This document shows positions 29,379 through 37,542 of a stretch of 64,000 nt of DNA, in pieces. The notes under the pieces were generated by a model. It made no database searches and was not told the DNA's origin. It saw nothing but the letters and a program-made list of their open reading frames with translations. Position 1 is the first letter of the stretch, and each line of letters begins with the position of its first letter. Both the position numbers and the translations under genes were made by a program. Source of the stretch: Bremerella alba (GTDB lineage Bacteria > Planctomycetota > Planctomycetia > Pirellulales > Pirellulaceae); assembly GCF_013618625.1 (NCBI RefSeq), contig NZ_JABRWO010000011.1, positions 172,796 to 236,795 of the forward strand, written 5' to 3'.

Positions 29379-30395
29379 CTAGTTGGCCGTGGCAAACTGC
29401 CAGGCATCTCCTTTTTCCATGACCTGTCGAGGGCTCTTACCTTGCAGCCACGCTTTCGCTTCGGCGTCGTCGCGTAAGTACGTATCCCAGAAAGCCGTCG
29501 TCAGGGCCACAATAACGCGGTGGTGGTTGGGGTTTCTTTCCCCATCACCCATGCCGGCCAGGCGAACCTTATTTTCGCTAAAGGCAAAGTGCGTTCCGCC
29601 GTCGAGCACCAGTTCGTATCGATCGATACTCGTGGGCATGGCCGGATAGACCTGACGACGCATCTCGGCCGTGGTCCCTTGCGCGGTGTCATCTTTGGTG
29701 CCGGTCATCAGCAGCATTGGGCGATTGATGGTGCTGAACGAACGCTGTTGGTTACCGGCCTTCATGATCGAAGGGCTGTAGCAAATGCCCGCACGAACTT
29801 CCGGTACCGCGAACGATCGCCGGACCATGGGAAACTGTTGTCCGACAATTCCCAGCGTGGTCAACGCGCCGAACGAATGGCCTGACATACCGATGCGTTG
29901 GGTATCGACGCGGCCTTGCAGCGGATGCCCCTGCTTGGCGTTCCACTCCGGCAGCGCACCGACCACCGCTTTGATGTCGTCGATCCGCAGCACCCAATTC
30001 TGTGGGTTGGAAGCCGACTCGCGGCTGGCCTTCTGATCGGCCGCACTCCAGCCACGCCAAATCGAAATATCGCTGCCAGGGTGCTGCAGATAAATACAGA
30101 CGTACCCGCGGCCAGCCAGGTGCTTGCCGATGTAACCACTGTTATCACGCGACCCACCCAGGCCATGACTAAACAAAACAACCGGCCGCGGTCCTTTTTC
30201 CTGAGGAAGATAGAAACGGACAGGAATCTCACGTTTTCGCTTGGCATCGGTCAGCGTGAAGGTCTCGGAAGTCACACGCTGCGTGGTTTGCAACGGATCG
30301 TAAGGCTCGGCCTTTAGCGACCCGGCCGCGACACCGATCAGCAGCAAAGAACAAAACGCGCAAGTGAGTCTGGTCGAACGAGAACTAGCAGCCAT
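29379..30395 (-). CDS. Exported alpha/beta hydrolase (PAF-acetylhydrolase/dienelactone-hydrolase-like)
   Basis: The ATG at 30395 has a GGGGG stretch 7 nt upstream. The N-terminal signal peptide is LTCAFCSLLLIGVAAG ... LKA. The hydrolase motifs are VVLFSHGLGGSRD, the nucleophile elbow GMSGHSFGA, the acid after MLLMTGTKDD and a later His in GGTHFAF. It is probably a periplasmic esterase. Substrate unknown. Convergent with the TVP38 gene, with no intergenic space. Confidence 0.82.
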   Translation of the reverse strand: MAASSRSTRLTCAFCSLLLIGVAAGSLKAEPYDPLQTTQRVTSETFTLTDAKRKREIPVRFYLPQEKGPRPVVLFSHGLGGSRDNSGYIGKHLAGRGYVCIYLQHPGSDISIWRGWSAADQKASRESASNPQNWVLRIDDIKAVVGALPEWNAKQGHPLQGRVDTQRIGMSGHSFGALTTLGIVGQQFPMVRRSFAVPEVRAGICYSPSIMKAGNQQRSFSTINRPMLLMTGTKDDTAQGTTAEMRRQVYPAMPTSIDRYELVLDGGTHFAFSENKVRLAGMGDGERNPNHHRVIVALTTAFWDTYLRDDAEAKAWLQGKSPRQVMEKGDAWQFATAN

Positions 30396-30523
30396 CAAAT
30401 TTCCCCCGGGAGTAGAAGTCGTCGAAAAGTGGGTTCATCTCGTTAAACCCAAGTTCCGGGGTTTAGGTTTCACAAAATCTGGAGAAAGAATTGAGAAGGG
30501 GTAGATGGCTTAATGCCTGGACA

Positions 30524-30558
30524 CAAAAAAAGCCGCACAAAAATGTGCGGCTCTTTTT
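30524..30558 (-). terminator. Bidirectional intrinsic terminator
   Basis: A perfect 9-bp stem (AGCCGCACA / TGTGCGGCT, loop AAAA) is flanked by A7 on the left and T5 on the right. It terminates the 44-aa gene leftward and could also stop rightward transcripts. Confidence 0.9.
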
Positions 30559-30585
30559 CATTTCGCGAGTTTTGGTATCGGCCTA

Positions 30586-30720
30586 TTAGGCGTATCCTGA
30601 AAGCAGCGCGACTAGCACGACTAGCAACAAGACACCACCGAGGCCGCCGACAGCGACACTTTTCAGTAGTAGACCGGCGATTAAAACGACAACGACAAGT
30701 CCTACGAGACCATATGCCAT
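30586..30720 (-). CDS. 44-residue hydrophobic membrane peptide
   Basis: ATG at 30720 with AAGGAG 9 nt upstream. The product starts MAYGLVGLVVVVLIAGLLL and has a second hydrophobic segment (GGVLLLVVLVALLSGYA). It is too short for standard gene callers. It lies 39 bp after the DUF2188 gene on the same strand and is followed directly by a strong terminator, so it is probably the last gene of that operon. It resembles small stress-linked hydrophobic peptides such as DUF3309, but the match is loose. Confidence 0.8.
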   Translation of the reverse strand: MAYGLVGLVVVVLIAGLLLKSVAVGGLGGVLLLVVLVALLSGYA

Positions 30721-30759
30721 GAGAATGTTCTCCTTTTATAACAAGGTAGTTTAATTAAG

Positions 30760-32214
30760 TTACGCAACCTGACGACTGTGGACGACGCGGCGTGTGTGGT
30801 GCTCGGTCAGACCGGCACCCACCATGCCACCCGCGATTGAAAACACAAGGGCCAGGGCCGAACAGCCAAACGTGGTCCAAAGAACTGTTTGGGTATAGTC
30901 GGTTACTTCTTCCATGACGGCGTTGGCTTCGTCCTTGAATTCTTTGATCTGCGTCTCGGTCTGAGCGTAGACATGATCAATCGCCTTATCGACTTCCTGC
31001 TTTTCAAGCGGCGTGTTCGAGGCCAATTCGGTCTTGGCGGCATCGACATTACCGTTAATCAGGTGATACGAGACGTTGCTGAAGGTCTCAGCGTTCATTT
31101 CGCTGATCGCTTTACGAACTTCACGTTTTTCAAGCGATGGGGCGACGTTGGCGGTTGCCTGAGCGATTTGATCGATCGATTGTTCGAGCTTCTTCTGAAC
31201 AGCTTCCGGAGCGTCCGATTCTTCGATCTTCTGCTTCACGCCAGCCACTAGCTCGTCAATCTGCGGTTCGGTCAAATCCGTATTATCGGCCAGCACCTTG
31301 CGGGCAGCCTCTTGGTCTCCCTGGATCAGCGGAGTCGCGACCTTCTCCATCACTTCCGCATCAAGCTGCGAGATGGCTTGCTTGATCTCTTGCGGATTGA
31401 TTTCGGCGTCCCCTTCTGGGTCGATCTCAGCGGCCGTTTGTGCCAACTGGTCTTTCATTTGTTGCGTCAAGTTGTCGGCCAAATGGGTTTCGGCAAAGTT
31501 ATTGCCGGCCCAAGCCAACGCTTTACCACTTTCAGTCACCGCGCCAGTTGCCGTAGCGGCGGCGTCACCGGTGATACTGGCCGTGGTCGAAAGTGCCGAA
31601 GCACCAGTGCTAGCCAAATTAGCGATACCCCAATAGCTGAGTACCATCATGCAAACCGTTGTGACGCTCCACAGCGTTACGCCGTGCATCACACCGAGCG
31701 TGCTGTCTTCGTTGTCGGCCAGACGTGCGGTGAATAGCGAACCGACGAAGAAAGCCACAAAGGCCGTCAGAATCAGCCAAATCACGGTGGGCGTGGTCAG
31801 CCCGCCATCGAGAATGGTCGAATCGGTTGAATCCATCACACTGACGCCGATGCTGGTTCCCAGCGTCAACATCATCCAGGTCGAAGCGATCGTGAAGAAA
31901 ATACCGGCGATCACGGCGCCCCAGCTCATTCGCGAGATTGGGCTAGTCGTCTCGACGACTTCATCCACGCTGCGAACGCCGCGGTTGGCTGTGTAGGTGT
32001 TGGTAGTGGCACGGACGCCTGGGTCTCGGCCCAACTCCTGGATGGTTCCGTCGCGGCGGTGAACCACGATGTCGGTCTCGCGACCGTCGGCCAGGCGATA
32101 AGCCTCGCTGATTGCTTCTTCTTGTGTTGCGAAGGTCGCTTTCGATTCGTTGCTTCCTTCTTCCCGAATGGCCCAGCGATTGTCATGTTCGACAACATGC
32201 AGCGGGTTACCCAT
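30760..32214 (-). CDS. DUF2188 N-terminal domain membrane protein
   Basis: The ATG at 32214 (product MGNPLHVVEHDNRWAIREEG) has AAGGAG 7 nt upstream; the longer ORF start is unlikely. Residues 1-60 form a DUF2188-like domain (VVEHDNRWAIREEG, AISEAYRLA, IVVHRRDGTIQELG). Three or four TM helices follow (about 100-230), then a long helical, coiled-coil-prone region with acidic repeats (about 270-440) and a terminal TM helix (YTQTVLWTTFGCSALALVFS). It probably forms an envelope or stress-response membrane complex with the downstream 44-aa peptide (inference). Confidence 0.75.
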   Translation of the reverse strand: MGNPLHVVEHDNRWAIREEGSNESKATFATQEEAISEAYRLADGRETDIVVHRRDGTIQELGRDPGVRATTNTYTANRGVRSVDEVVETTSPISRMSWGAVIAGIFFTIASTWMMLTLGTSIGVSVMDSTDSTILDGGLTTPTVIWLILTAFVAFFVGSLFTARLADNEDSTLGVMHGVTLWSVTTVCMMVLSYWGIANLASTGASALSTTASITGDAAATATGAVTESGKALAWAGNNFAETHLADNLTQQMKDQLAQTAAEIDPEGDAEINPQEIKQAISQLDAEVMEKVATPLIQGDQEAARKVLADNTDLTEPQIDELVAGVKQKIEESDAPEAVQKKLEQSIDQIAQATANVAPSLEKREVRKAISEMNAETFSNVSYHLINGNVDAAKTELASNTPLEKQEVDKAIDHVYAQTETQIKEFKDEANAVMEEVTDYTQTVLWTTFGCSALALVFSIAGGMVGAGLTEHHTRRVVHSRQVA

Positions 32215-32519
32215 GCGTGTGCTCCTTATCAAGTGGATTGATGTTCGAGGTAAACAGTTGATGCTTCCCAGGGGCAAACGGCGTTCCAATTCGCGGAAAG
32301 AATTCTTGTTGAAAATTGAATCGCGTTCGTCGAGCCAGTGGTTTTCCCGCGGATATTCCCGAGTCATACGGCCTGTAAGCACACGAAAGAAACTTCGCGC
32401 AAATGCCGCAACGTTAGGAATCCGAGTAGAAGAGCGTTACCTAGATCCTCACGCGTTCCCGTTCCGAGCGCCCGCAAACCACCATGGTGAAAGTTTGATC
32501 AAAAGAGCGTTCACCATGT
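32215..32519. other. Left flank of the phage cluster, with hairpin
   Basis: 305 bp without a gene. At 32483-32518 lies a 9-bp perfect inverted repeat (CATGGTGAA / TTCACCATG) that abuts the stop codon of the last phage gene. It may be the transcription end of the cluster. There is no T-run, so the call is weak. Confidence 0.4.
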
Positions 32520-33077
32520 TCAAGTAAAGTCCACTTCAAAGTCAGTCACGCCAGCGGCCAGCATCGCTTCGTACCCGGCATAGGCCCCATTCAAGCTCTC
32601 GACGTGCCCTGCTCCACCGTCGATCGCGTCAATGATTTGCGCAACCGTGGCCATATGCCAGGCGTCGTCTGTTCCTTTCAATGGCCGTATGTCTGCCAGG
32701 GTAACCTCGGCAGGGTCTTTCGATAGTTGCCGAAGCAATCGTTGCTGGTAATCGAACAACACGCGTTGGTCTTGCTCGGCAAGTTTCAGCGAGAACCCCA
32801 GCCCCGTGTCGTACCCCGCTTCAATGGCAACCGCGAAACCTGACACAACCTCTTGCTGTTTGATCGCTTTCGTAGCTTCGGCTGCCAGCTGCGTGCCGAC
32901 GGCTTCTAGGTCTTCAGGTACTTCTTCCAGCCAATCGAGACGCACCTTGCCTGTAATGCCGTCGACCTCATGCCACGACGAGCCCGCCACGCTTCGCACT
33001 TCGGATTCAATCGCCACGCCCACCAGCACATCATTCATGGCGGCCAGCAGGGCCTTGGTAATTTCAATATTCGTCAT
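32520..33077 (-). CDS. Phage-cluster terminal protein, unknown
   Basis: 185 residues, soluble, mixed alpha/beta. Its ATG overlaps the fibre stop by one base (TGATG), so the two are translationally coupled. Position after the fibre suggests a fibre-assembly or tail-tip accessory protein (inference). No family recognised. Confidence 0.7.
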   Translation of the reverse strand: MTNIEITKALLAAMNDVLVGVAIESEVRSVAGSSWHEVDGITGKVRLDWLEEVPEDLEAVGTQLAAEATKAIKQQEVVSGFAVAIEAGYDTGLGFSLKLAEQDQRVLFDYQQRLLRQLSKDPAEVTLADIRPLKGTDDAWHMATVAQIIDAIDGGAGHVESLNGAYAGYEAMLAAGVTDFEVDFT

Positions 33078-35890
33078 CAGGCCAATATCCCAAAATCAAG
33101 GCGTGCCTCGTAAAAATTCACACTGCCGCCGCTCTCGGTCCCTTCCATACACTGCAGGTAATGGTTGCCTTCGCTAGGCTTCACCATGCAGGTAAACGCC
33201 ATGCGGTAGTAAGCATTGTTGCGGTTCTCGATCGTCTCGATGGGGGTGCCCGTGGTTGCGTCTAACTGCACACCGCCATGGTTGGCCGTGCTGTCCCAGG
33301 CCGCAAAGTTGCCCATGACCTCGATGTTCTGCTTCTGCCCCAGGATGAATTCCACCCGCAGCGAGGTGTCGTTGTTCCACGCACGATAGCCGCCGTTGTA
33401 ACTGTGGCTGGTGTCGTCGAAGACATTGAGTCGGTGCAGCATCTGGTTGTAGTAATTCCAGATCCCCAGCTTCCCCTCGGAAAGGTCTAGCTGCGTGCTG
33501 CTGTTGGTGTAGATCGAACCGACCCACACGTGATCGGTGGCCCCTGTCAGCACCCACACGCCATCCTGCCGCGTCAATGCCGTCGCGCGAGAGGACGAAC
33601 CGAAGCCGCCTGATGTCCACTTCTTGAGGGCCAGTTGCGGGCTGCCTCCGTTGTAGTCGATGAAGACATCGTAGGCGGAAGACGAGGCAATCGAAGCCGC
33701 ATCGACATCGTTATCGCTGGTCAGGTCGAATGAGAGACTGCTGATCTCCGCCAGTCCCCAGGCCGAGCCCGTGTAGAGACGAGCCAGGTTATCGCGAAAC
33801 GGCAGCAAGTAAAGCACCGTATTGCCTGTATCGTCGGTCGTAACGTAGGGCTCGGTGTTGGAAGGGGTTAGGCGATGGCCTACGTGATGAGGCACAGGCA
33901 CTGCGTTATCGTGCAGGTCTTCCAGGTCACTGATTGCAGAAGCATTCTGGGCGGCAATTAACGCGGTTCCCGACATATAGGAAACGACATTCACACCGTT
34001 TACGGTCAGTGAGTTGCCAATGGTTGCATTGCGTGCAATCCACAGATCTCTGGGCCTGACTGAAGACGTGCCAACGTCATAAGTGTTGTGCACCTTGGGA
34101 GCCAGGAAGCCCACTCCCGTCTCTTCCCAATACTGGTGGATCCCCTTCACCCAAGCTGCTTGGCCTGCCCCATCGGTCTTCAATAGGTACTGGTTGGTGC
34201 CATTGGTAGGCGGCATCTTAGTTGGGCCTTGGCTGAACCCCGTCAGAATGCCACCCGCAAACGTGAGGTCATCCCCAGCCGCCGTTTGGTAAGTGTCATC
34301 CGCAATGGCTCCGGCGAAGACCGCTTCCGTGGTGGCCTGAAAGGTTTCCAGGTCATCGATGTCGCCAGCGTTTTCCAAGATGCTGGCCGTAGCGGCTATC
34401 TCGAACGATTCCAGGTCACCAATATCACTGGCGTTGGTCGCAATATCTGTCGCATTGGTGGCGATGTCATCAGAGTTGGTCGAGATGGAAGCCGTGGCCG
34501 ATGTCTCGAACGTCTCTAGGTCATCAATGCGGGTGTCGTGTGCGGCGATGTCGCCCGTGTTCGTGCTGATATCCGAAGCGTTGGTAGCGATGCTTACAGT
34601 GTGGGCACTGATCGTCACGCCTTGGCTGCTGACGGTCGTTTCCAGCGTGCCGACGTTGCCCTCCAGCGTGCCGACATCGGTTTCCAACGTCGTGACCCTG
34701 CCGTCTAGTTCCGTCGTATCGCCACCACCGCCGCTATCACCCCCACTGTCACCGCTGCCGCTCGATGAATCGGAAGAGGACGAACTTGCCCCCGAACCAC
34801 CGCCAGCACCTGACAGCAGTACCAACGTCGCGGACACGCTCGAGACTTCCATCTCGTAGCTGGTCGGGTTGTAGATGAACAGCAGCTCTCCCTCGGTCAG
34901 GTCCAGCACGGTCGAGCCGCTGACGGTCTGCCAATGCCGGTGCCGCTCGGTGATCTCTTCTTCGACCAGATTGGTATCCGCTGGCTGATCCTCGGAACTG
35001 ACCCGCAGCTTGTGGAAAATAAAATCCGCGTTCTCTTCGTCCAGGTCGTTCTCTGCCGCCAACGCTTCGACCTGGTCGGCGGTTTGAAACTCGTCTGTGT
35101 CGCCAATGCGATTGGTTCGGCAAAGCAGGCTCAGGTTGCCAGGGATGTTGGTATTGATCGACGTTTCTGACGAGCGAATCCTGGCCGTGAAGGTCAGTAG
35201 GTAATTGCCGGTTGTGTTGATCCGGTGAAAGCCGCGAGCCTGCAAGCTTTCGGTCTCGCTCGAATAAGGCAGGCTCCGGCTCAAACCGAACGGGACAAGT
35301 TCAGGATTGTCGCGGCCATCGAACGTGAGGATACCGCCAGGCTCCAGCGTTGCCAGTGTCGAGCTATCCTTAATAATCACCCCATCCAGGACGGTCCCTT
35401 GCGACGTGGGAACGATCCAGCCGATCTTGAACGTGTACCCCTTCCGCTGCGAATCCTTGAACGTCGTCTTGGGGCAGCCGTCGAAGTCGACGAACTTATA
35501 GGCACCCGCCCCTGCGACCAGGTAGAACGGGGTTTCCTCTTGGCTGGTATCAATCGCCAAGCCATCACCCCAGGCCGGCGGGCTGTCGGTCTCGTAGCCG
35601 ATCATGGCCTGCATCATGCCGGTTTGCGTGCATCGTCCTTGCCGCGCGGGATCGACCGGCTGCGGGCCGTTCAGGTAGAACAAAGCCGCATCGTGTCCCT
35701 GGCGTGATGCGGCCGAAGCTCTGCCGAGGCGCAGCGCGAAGTCAACTTCATCGTTGGCCTCGATCGCGTCGTATGCGTCGTCGCGGTCTAATTGCGGGCC
35801 GACAATGGCAAACGGTGGAATGCGTTCGTCTCCCGAGTTCTTAAATCGTAGCCAACGCTGGGCGTCGGTTGGCCGACTAGGGCTGTCCAT
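33077..35890 (-). CDS. Phage tail fibre-like protein with coiled-coil repeats
   Basis: 937 residues from the ATG at 35890, which overlaps the end of the preceding gene by 14 bp; an upstream in-frame extension lies inside that gene. Residues about 1-380 are globular. A Gly/Ser-rich hinge (GGGSGASSSSSDSSSGSGDS) leads into a run of heptad repeats (VTTLETDVGTLEGNVGTLE; NASDISTNTGDIAAHDTRID) typical of trimeric fibres. The C-terminal approximately 350 residues form a beta-rich tip. Likely host-recognition fibre of the particle. Confidence 0.8.
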   Translation of the reverse strand: MDSPSRPTDAQRWLRFKNSGDERIPPFAIVGPQLDRDDAYDAIEANDEVDFALRLGRASAASRQGHDAALFYLNGPQPVDPARQGRCTQTGMMQAMIGYETDSPPAWGDGLAIDTSQEETPFYLVAGAGAYKFVDFDGCPKTTFKDSQRKGYTFKIGWIVPTSQGTVLDGVIIKDSSTLATLEPGGILTFDGRDNPELVPFGLSRSLPYSSETESLQARGFHRINTTGNYLLTFTARIRSSETSINTNIPGNLSLLCRTNRIGDTDEFQTADQVEALAAENDLDEENADFIFHKLRVSSEDQPADTNLVEEEITERHRHWQTVSGSTVLDLTEGELLFIYNPTSYEMEVSSVSATLVLLSGAGGGSGASSSSSDSSSGSGDSGGDSGGGGDTTELDGRVTTLETDVGTLEGNVGTLETTVSSQGVTISAHTVSIATNASDISTNTGDIAAHDTRIDDLETFETSATASISTNSDDIATNATDIATNASDIGDLESFEIAATASILENAGDIDDLETFQATTEAVFAGAIADDTYQTAAGDDLTFAGGILTGFSQGPTKMPPTNGTNQYLLKTDGAGQAAWVKGIHQYWEETGVGFLAPKVHNTYDVGTSSVRPRDLWIARNATIGNSLTVNGVNVVSYMSGTALIAAQNASAISDLEDLHDNAVPVPHHVGHRLTPSNTEPYVTTDDTGNTVLYLLPFRDNLARLYTGSAWGLAEISSLSFDLTSDNDVDAASIASSSAYDVFIDYNGGSPQLALKKWTSGGFGSSSRATALTRQDGVWVLTGATDHVWVGSIYTNSSTQLDLSEGKLGIWNYYNQMLHRLNVFDDTSHSYNGGYRAWNNDTSLRVEFILGQKQNIEVMGNFAAWDSTANHGGVQLDATTGTPIETIENRNNAYYRMAFTCMVKPSEGNHYLQCMEGTESGGSVNFYEARLDFGILA

Positions 35891-37541
35891 GCTGTACTCC
35901 CCTGGCCTGTTGGTGTTGTTGCTGCCAGAGCAGGTTCTGGCGGACCTTTTCGAGAAGGCTTTTCTCTTCGAAGGTGGCATCGAGCAGAAGCTGCTCAGAG
36001 TTGAGCGAGGCCGTTGTCTTCGAGGCCAGCGAACCACCCGTTTCGATCCGCCACGATACCTGGCGAATCGCTCCGTCCGGCTCGATCGGTTGCAGCCCCA
36101 CATACTGGGCGCTGGCAATCGGCTGAGGTTGCCGCTGCCTGGTGGCCTGATCGAGATAGAAGCGGGCCTGCTGCGAAACCTCGTTCAGGTTGTCTCGCAC
36201 GCGAGAGGTCTTTTCGTCGTGCTTCACCTCGAGCGCAATGTCGCTGCGGTGAATCACCAGCGGATTGTCGCGGAATGATTTCCGGCCTCGCAGCATGCTC
36301 CAATGGTCGAGTGCCCGCGTGTTTTCGCGTCGCCAATGAACCGCAATCCGCAGCCGCAGATCGGCCGCTTTGCGCAGCTGCATGGTGCCGTTGTCGATGT
36401 AATTGAACACCGGCTCGGCAAAGCGAACGATGCCGCGACGATGGTCGACACGAAACGAGCGCTGGTAACGCTGCTCGGGATGGGTGGTCAGATTTCCACT
36501 GGGGGCCTGGGTGGTTTGCTGCTGCTGGGCGTTCAGCTCTCCCTTGGCAAACGTTCCATAGACCCACGGCAGGCGACGCTTGCGGGTCTTGTCGGGAAGC
36601 AGGTCGTCGTCGATTTGCAGCGATAGCAGCGGCAAGACTTCGTCGATCGAGTTCAAGCGATTGCCGAGCTGTTTCGGCACGCCTGGCAAATACTCCGGCA
36701 CCTTGATGCGGTACATCTTGAAGATCGACTGCTGCGAAAGCTCTTGGTAGCGTGGGTCGACGTTGTCGGTCCAGGGGCCTTCGAACGCCCAGCCTTGCTT
36801 GGGCTTGTAGCTGAGATCGTCGATCGGTTTGATTTCTCCGTCGATGTCTTCGCCCACCGCTTCCAACTCGAAGTCGACCTGGTATTTTGTCGGACCAGCA
36901 ACCAGTTCGATGCTTAGGGGAAGCTCGGGCGGATCGTAGCCAGAGCCCGCTTGCAGCAGAAAACGATTGACCGGCAACGGCTTGCCATGCCCGACCGGTT
37001 CGAGCGAGACGCGTCCGTTGGTCTTCAGCACCACGGTGCAGCCGACCGTTTCGGCCAAGGCCGCCAGGGCCGAGGCCGGGTTGGCGATGTCCCAATCAAT
37101 AAAAGGCCGGGCCTGGTTGGGCATGCGAGAAACGTCCCCGTGCTGCACGCCCATCGCCGCCAGGCACAGCTGGGCCAAATCGCGCGGGGACTTCTCGGTG
37201 CCCGGCACGATGTGCGTGGGGTCTTCGGTGCGTAGATTGTATTGGCCAGATAGCTTGCCCAGCCGCCATCGCCAGCGTTGGTCGAGCAGTTCGAAACGTA
37301 CGATCTGTTCGCCGCGCGGCGTTAGCTCGATGTGCGCCGCATCGACGCGGCAGTCTGGCAGTTCCACAGTGACGCCGGTGCCAGGGTCGACCAGGCGAGC
37401 TGTCCCCTGCCCCGCAGGATTTGCCGTCCCAGCCACGCAGCGAACCTGCACTTTGCCAGGCTGCGTGCCGTGCGACAGGGTGTAGCTGACCGAGAGATAG
37501 TCGGTGATTCCGGGGTAATAAAAGATGGGTTGAGTTGTCAT
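35877..37541 (-). CDS. Phage tail hub/baseplate-like protein
   Basis: 554 residues. It starts with a beta-rich domain (IFYYPGITDYLSVSYTLSHG). The middle has the pattern LAQLCLAAMGV ... FIDWDIANPASALAALAETVGCTVV, often seen in tail hub or late-control proteins, which position a small catalytic or binding domain. The C-terminal third is polar and coiled-coil-like. It lies 1 bp after the upstream gene. The assignment rests on position and this resemblance. Confidence 0.6.
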   Translation of the reverse strand: MTTQPIFYYPGITDYLSVSYTLSHGTQPGKVQVRCVAGTANPAGQGTARLVDPGTGVTVELPDCRVDAAHIELTPRGEQIVRFELLDQRWRWRLGKLSGQYNLRTEDPTHIVPGTEKSPRDLAQLCLAAMGVQHGDVSRMPNQARPFIDWDIANPASALAALAETVGCTVVLKTNGRVSLEPVGHGKPLPVNRFLLQAGSGYDPPELPLSIELVAGPTKYQVDFELEAVGEDIDGEIKPIDDLSYKPKQGWAFEGPWTDNVDPRYQELSQQSIFKMYRIKVPEYLPGVPKQLGNRLNSIDEVLPLLSLQIDDDLLPDKTRKRRLPWVYGTFAKGELNAQQQQTTQAPSGNLTTHPEQRYQRSFRVDHRRGIVRFAEPVFNYIDNGTMQLRKAADLRLRIAVHWRRENTRALDHWSMLRGRKSFRDNPLVIHRSDIALEVKHDEKTSRVRDNLNEVSQQARFYLDQATRQRQPQPIASAQYVGLQPIEPDGAIRQVSWRIETGGSLASKTTASLNSEQLLLDATFEEKSLLEKVRQNLLWQQQHQQARGVQHGQP

Positions 37542-37542
37542 G

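Noticed and set aside
35995..37095. 366-codon minus ORF in another frame of the tail hub gene
   Set aside because: High Arg/Ala/Gly shadow; the hub-like frame is coherent and coupled to its neighbours.
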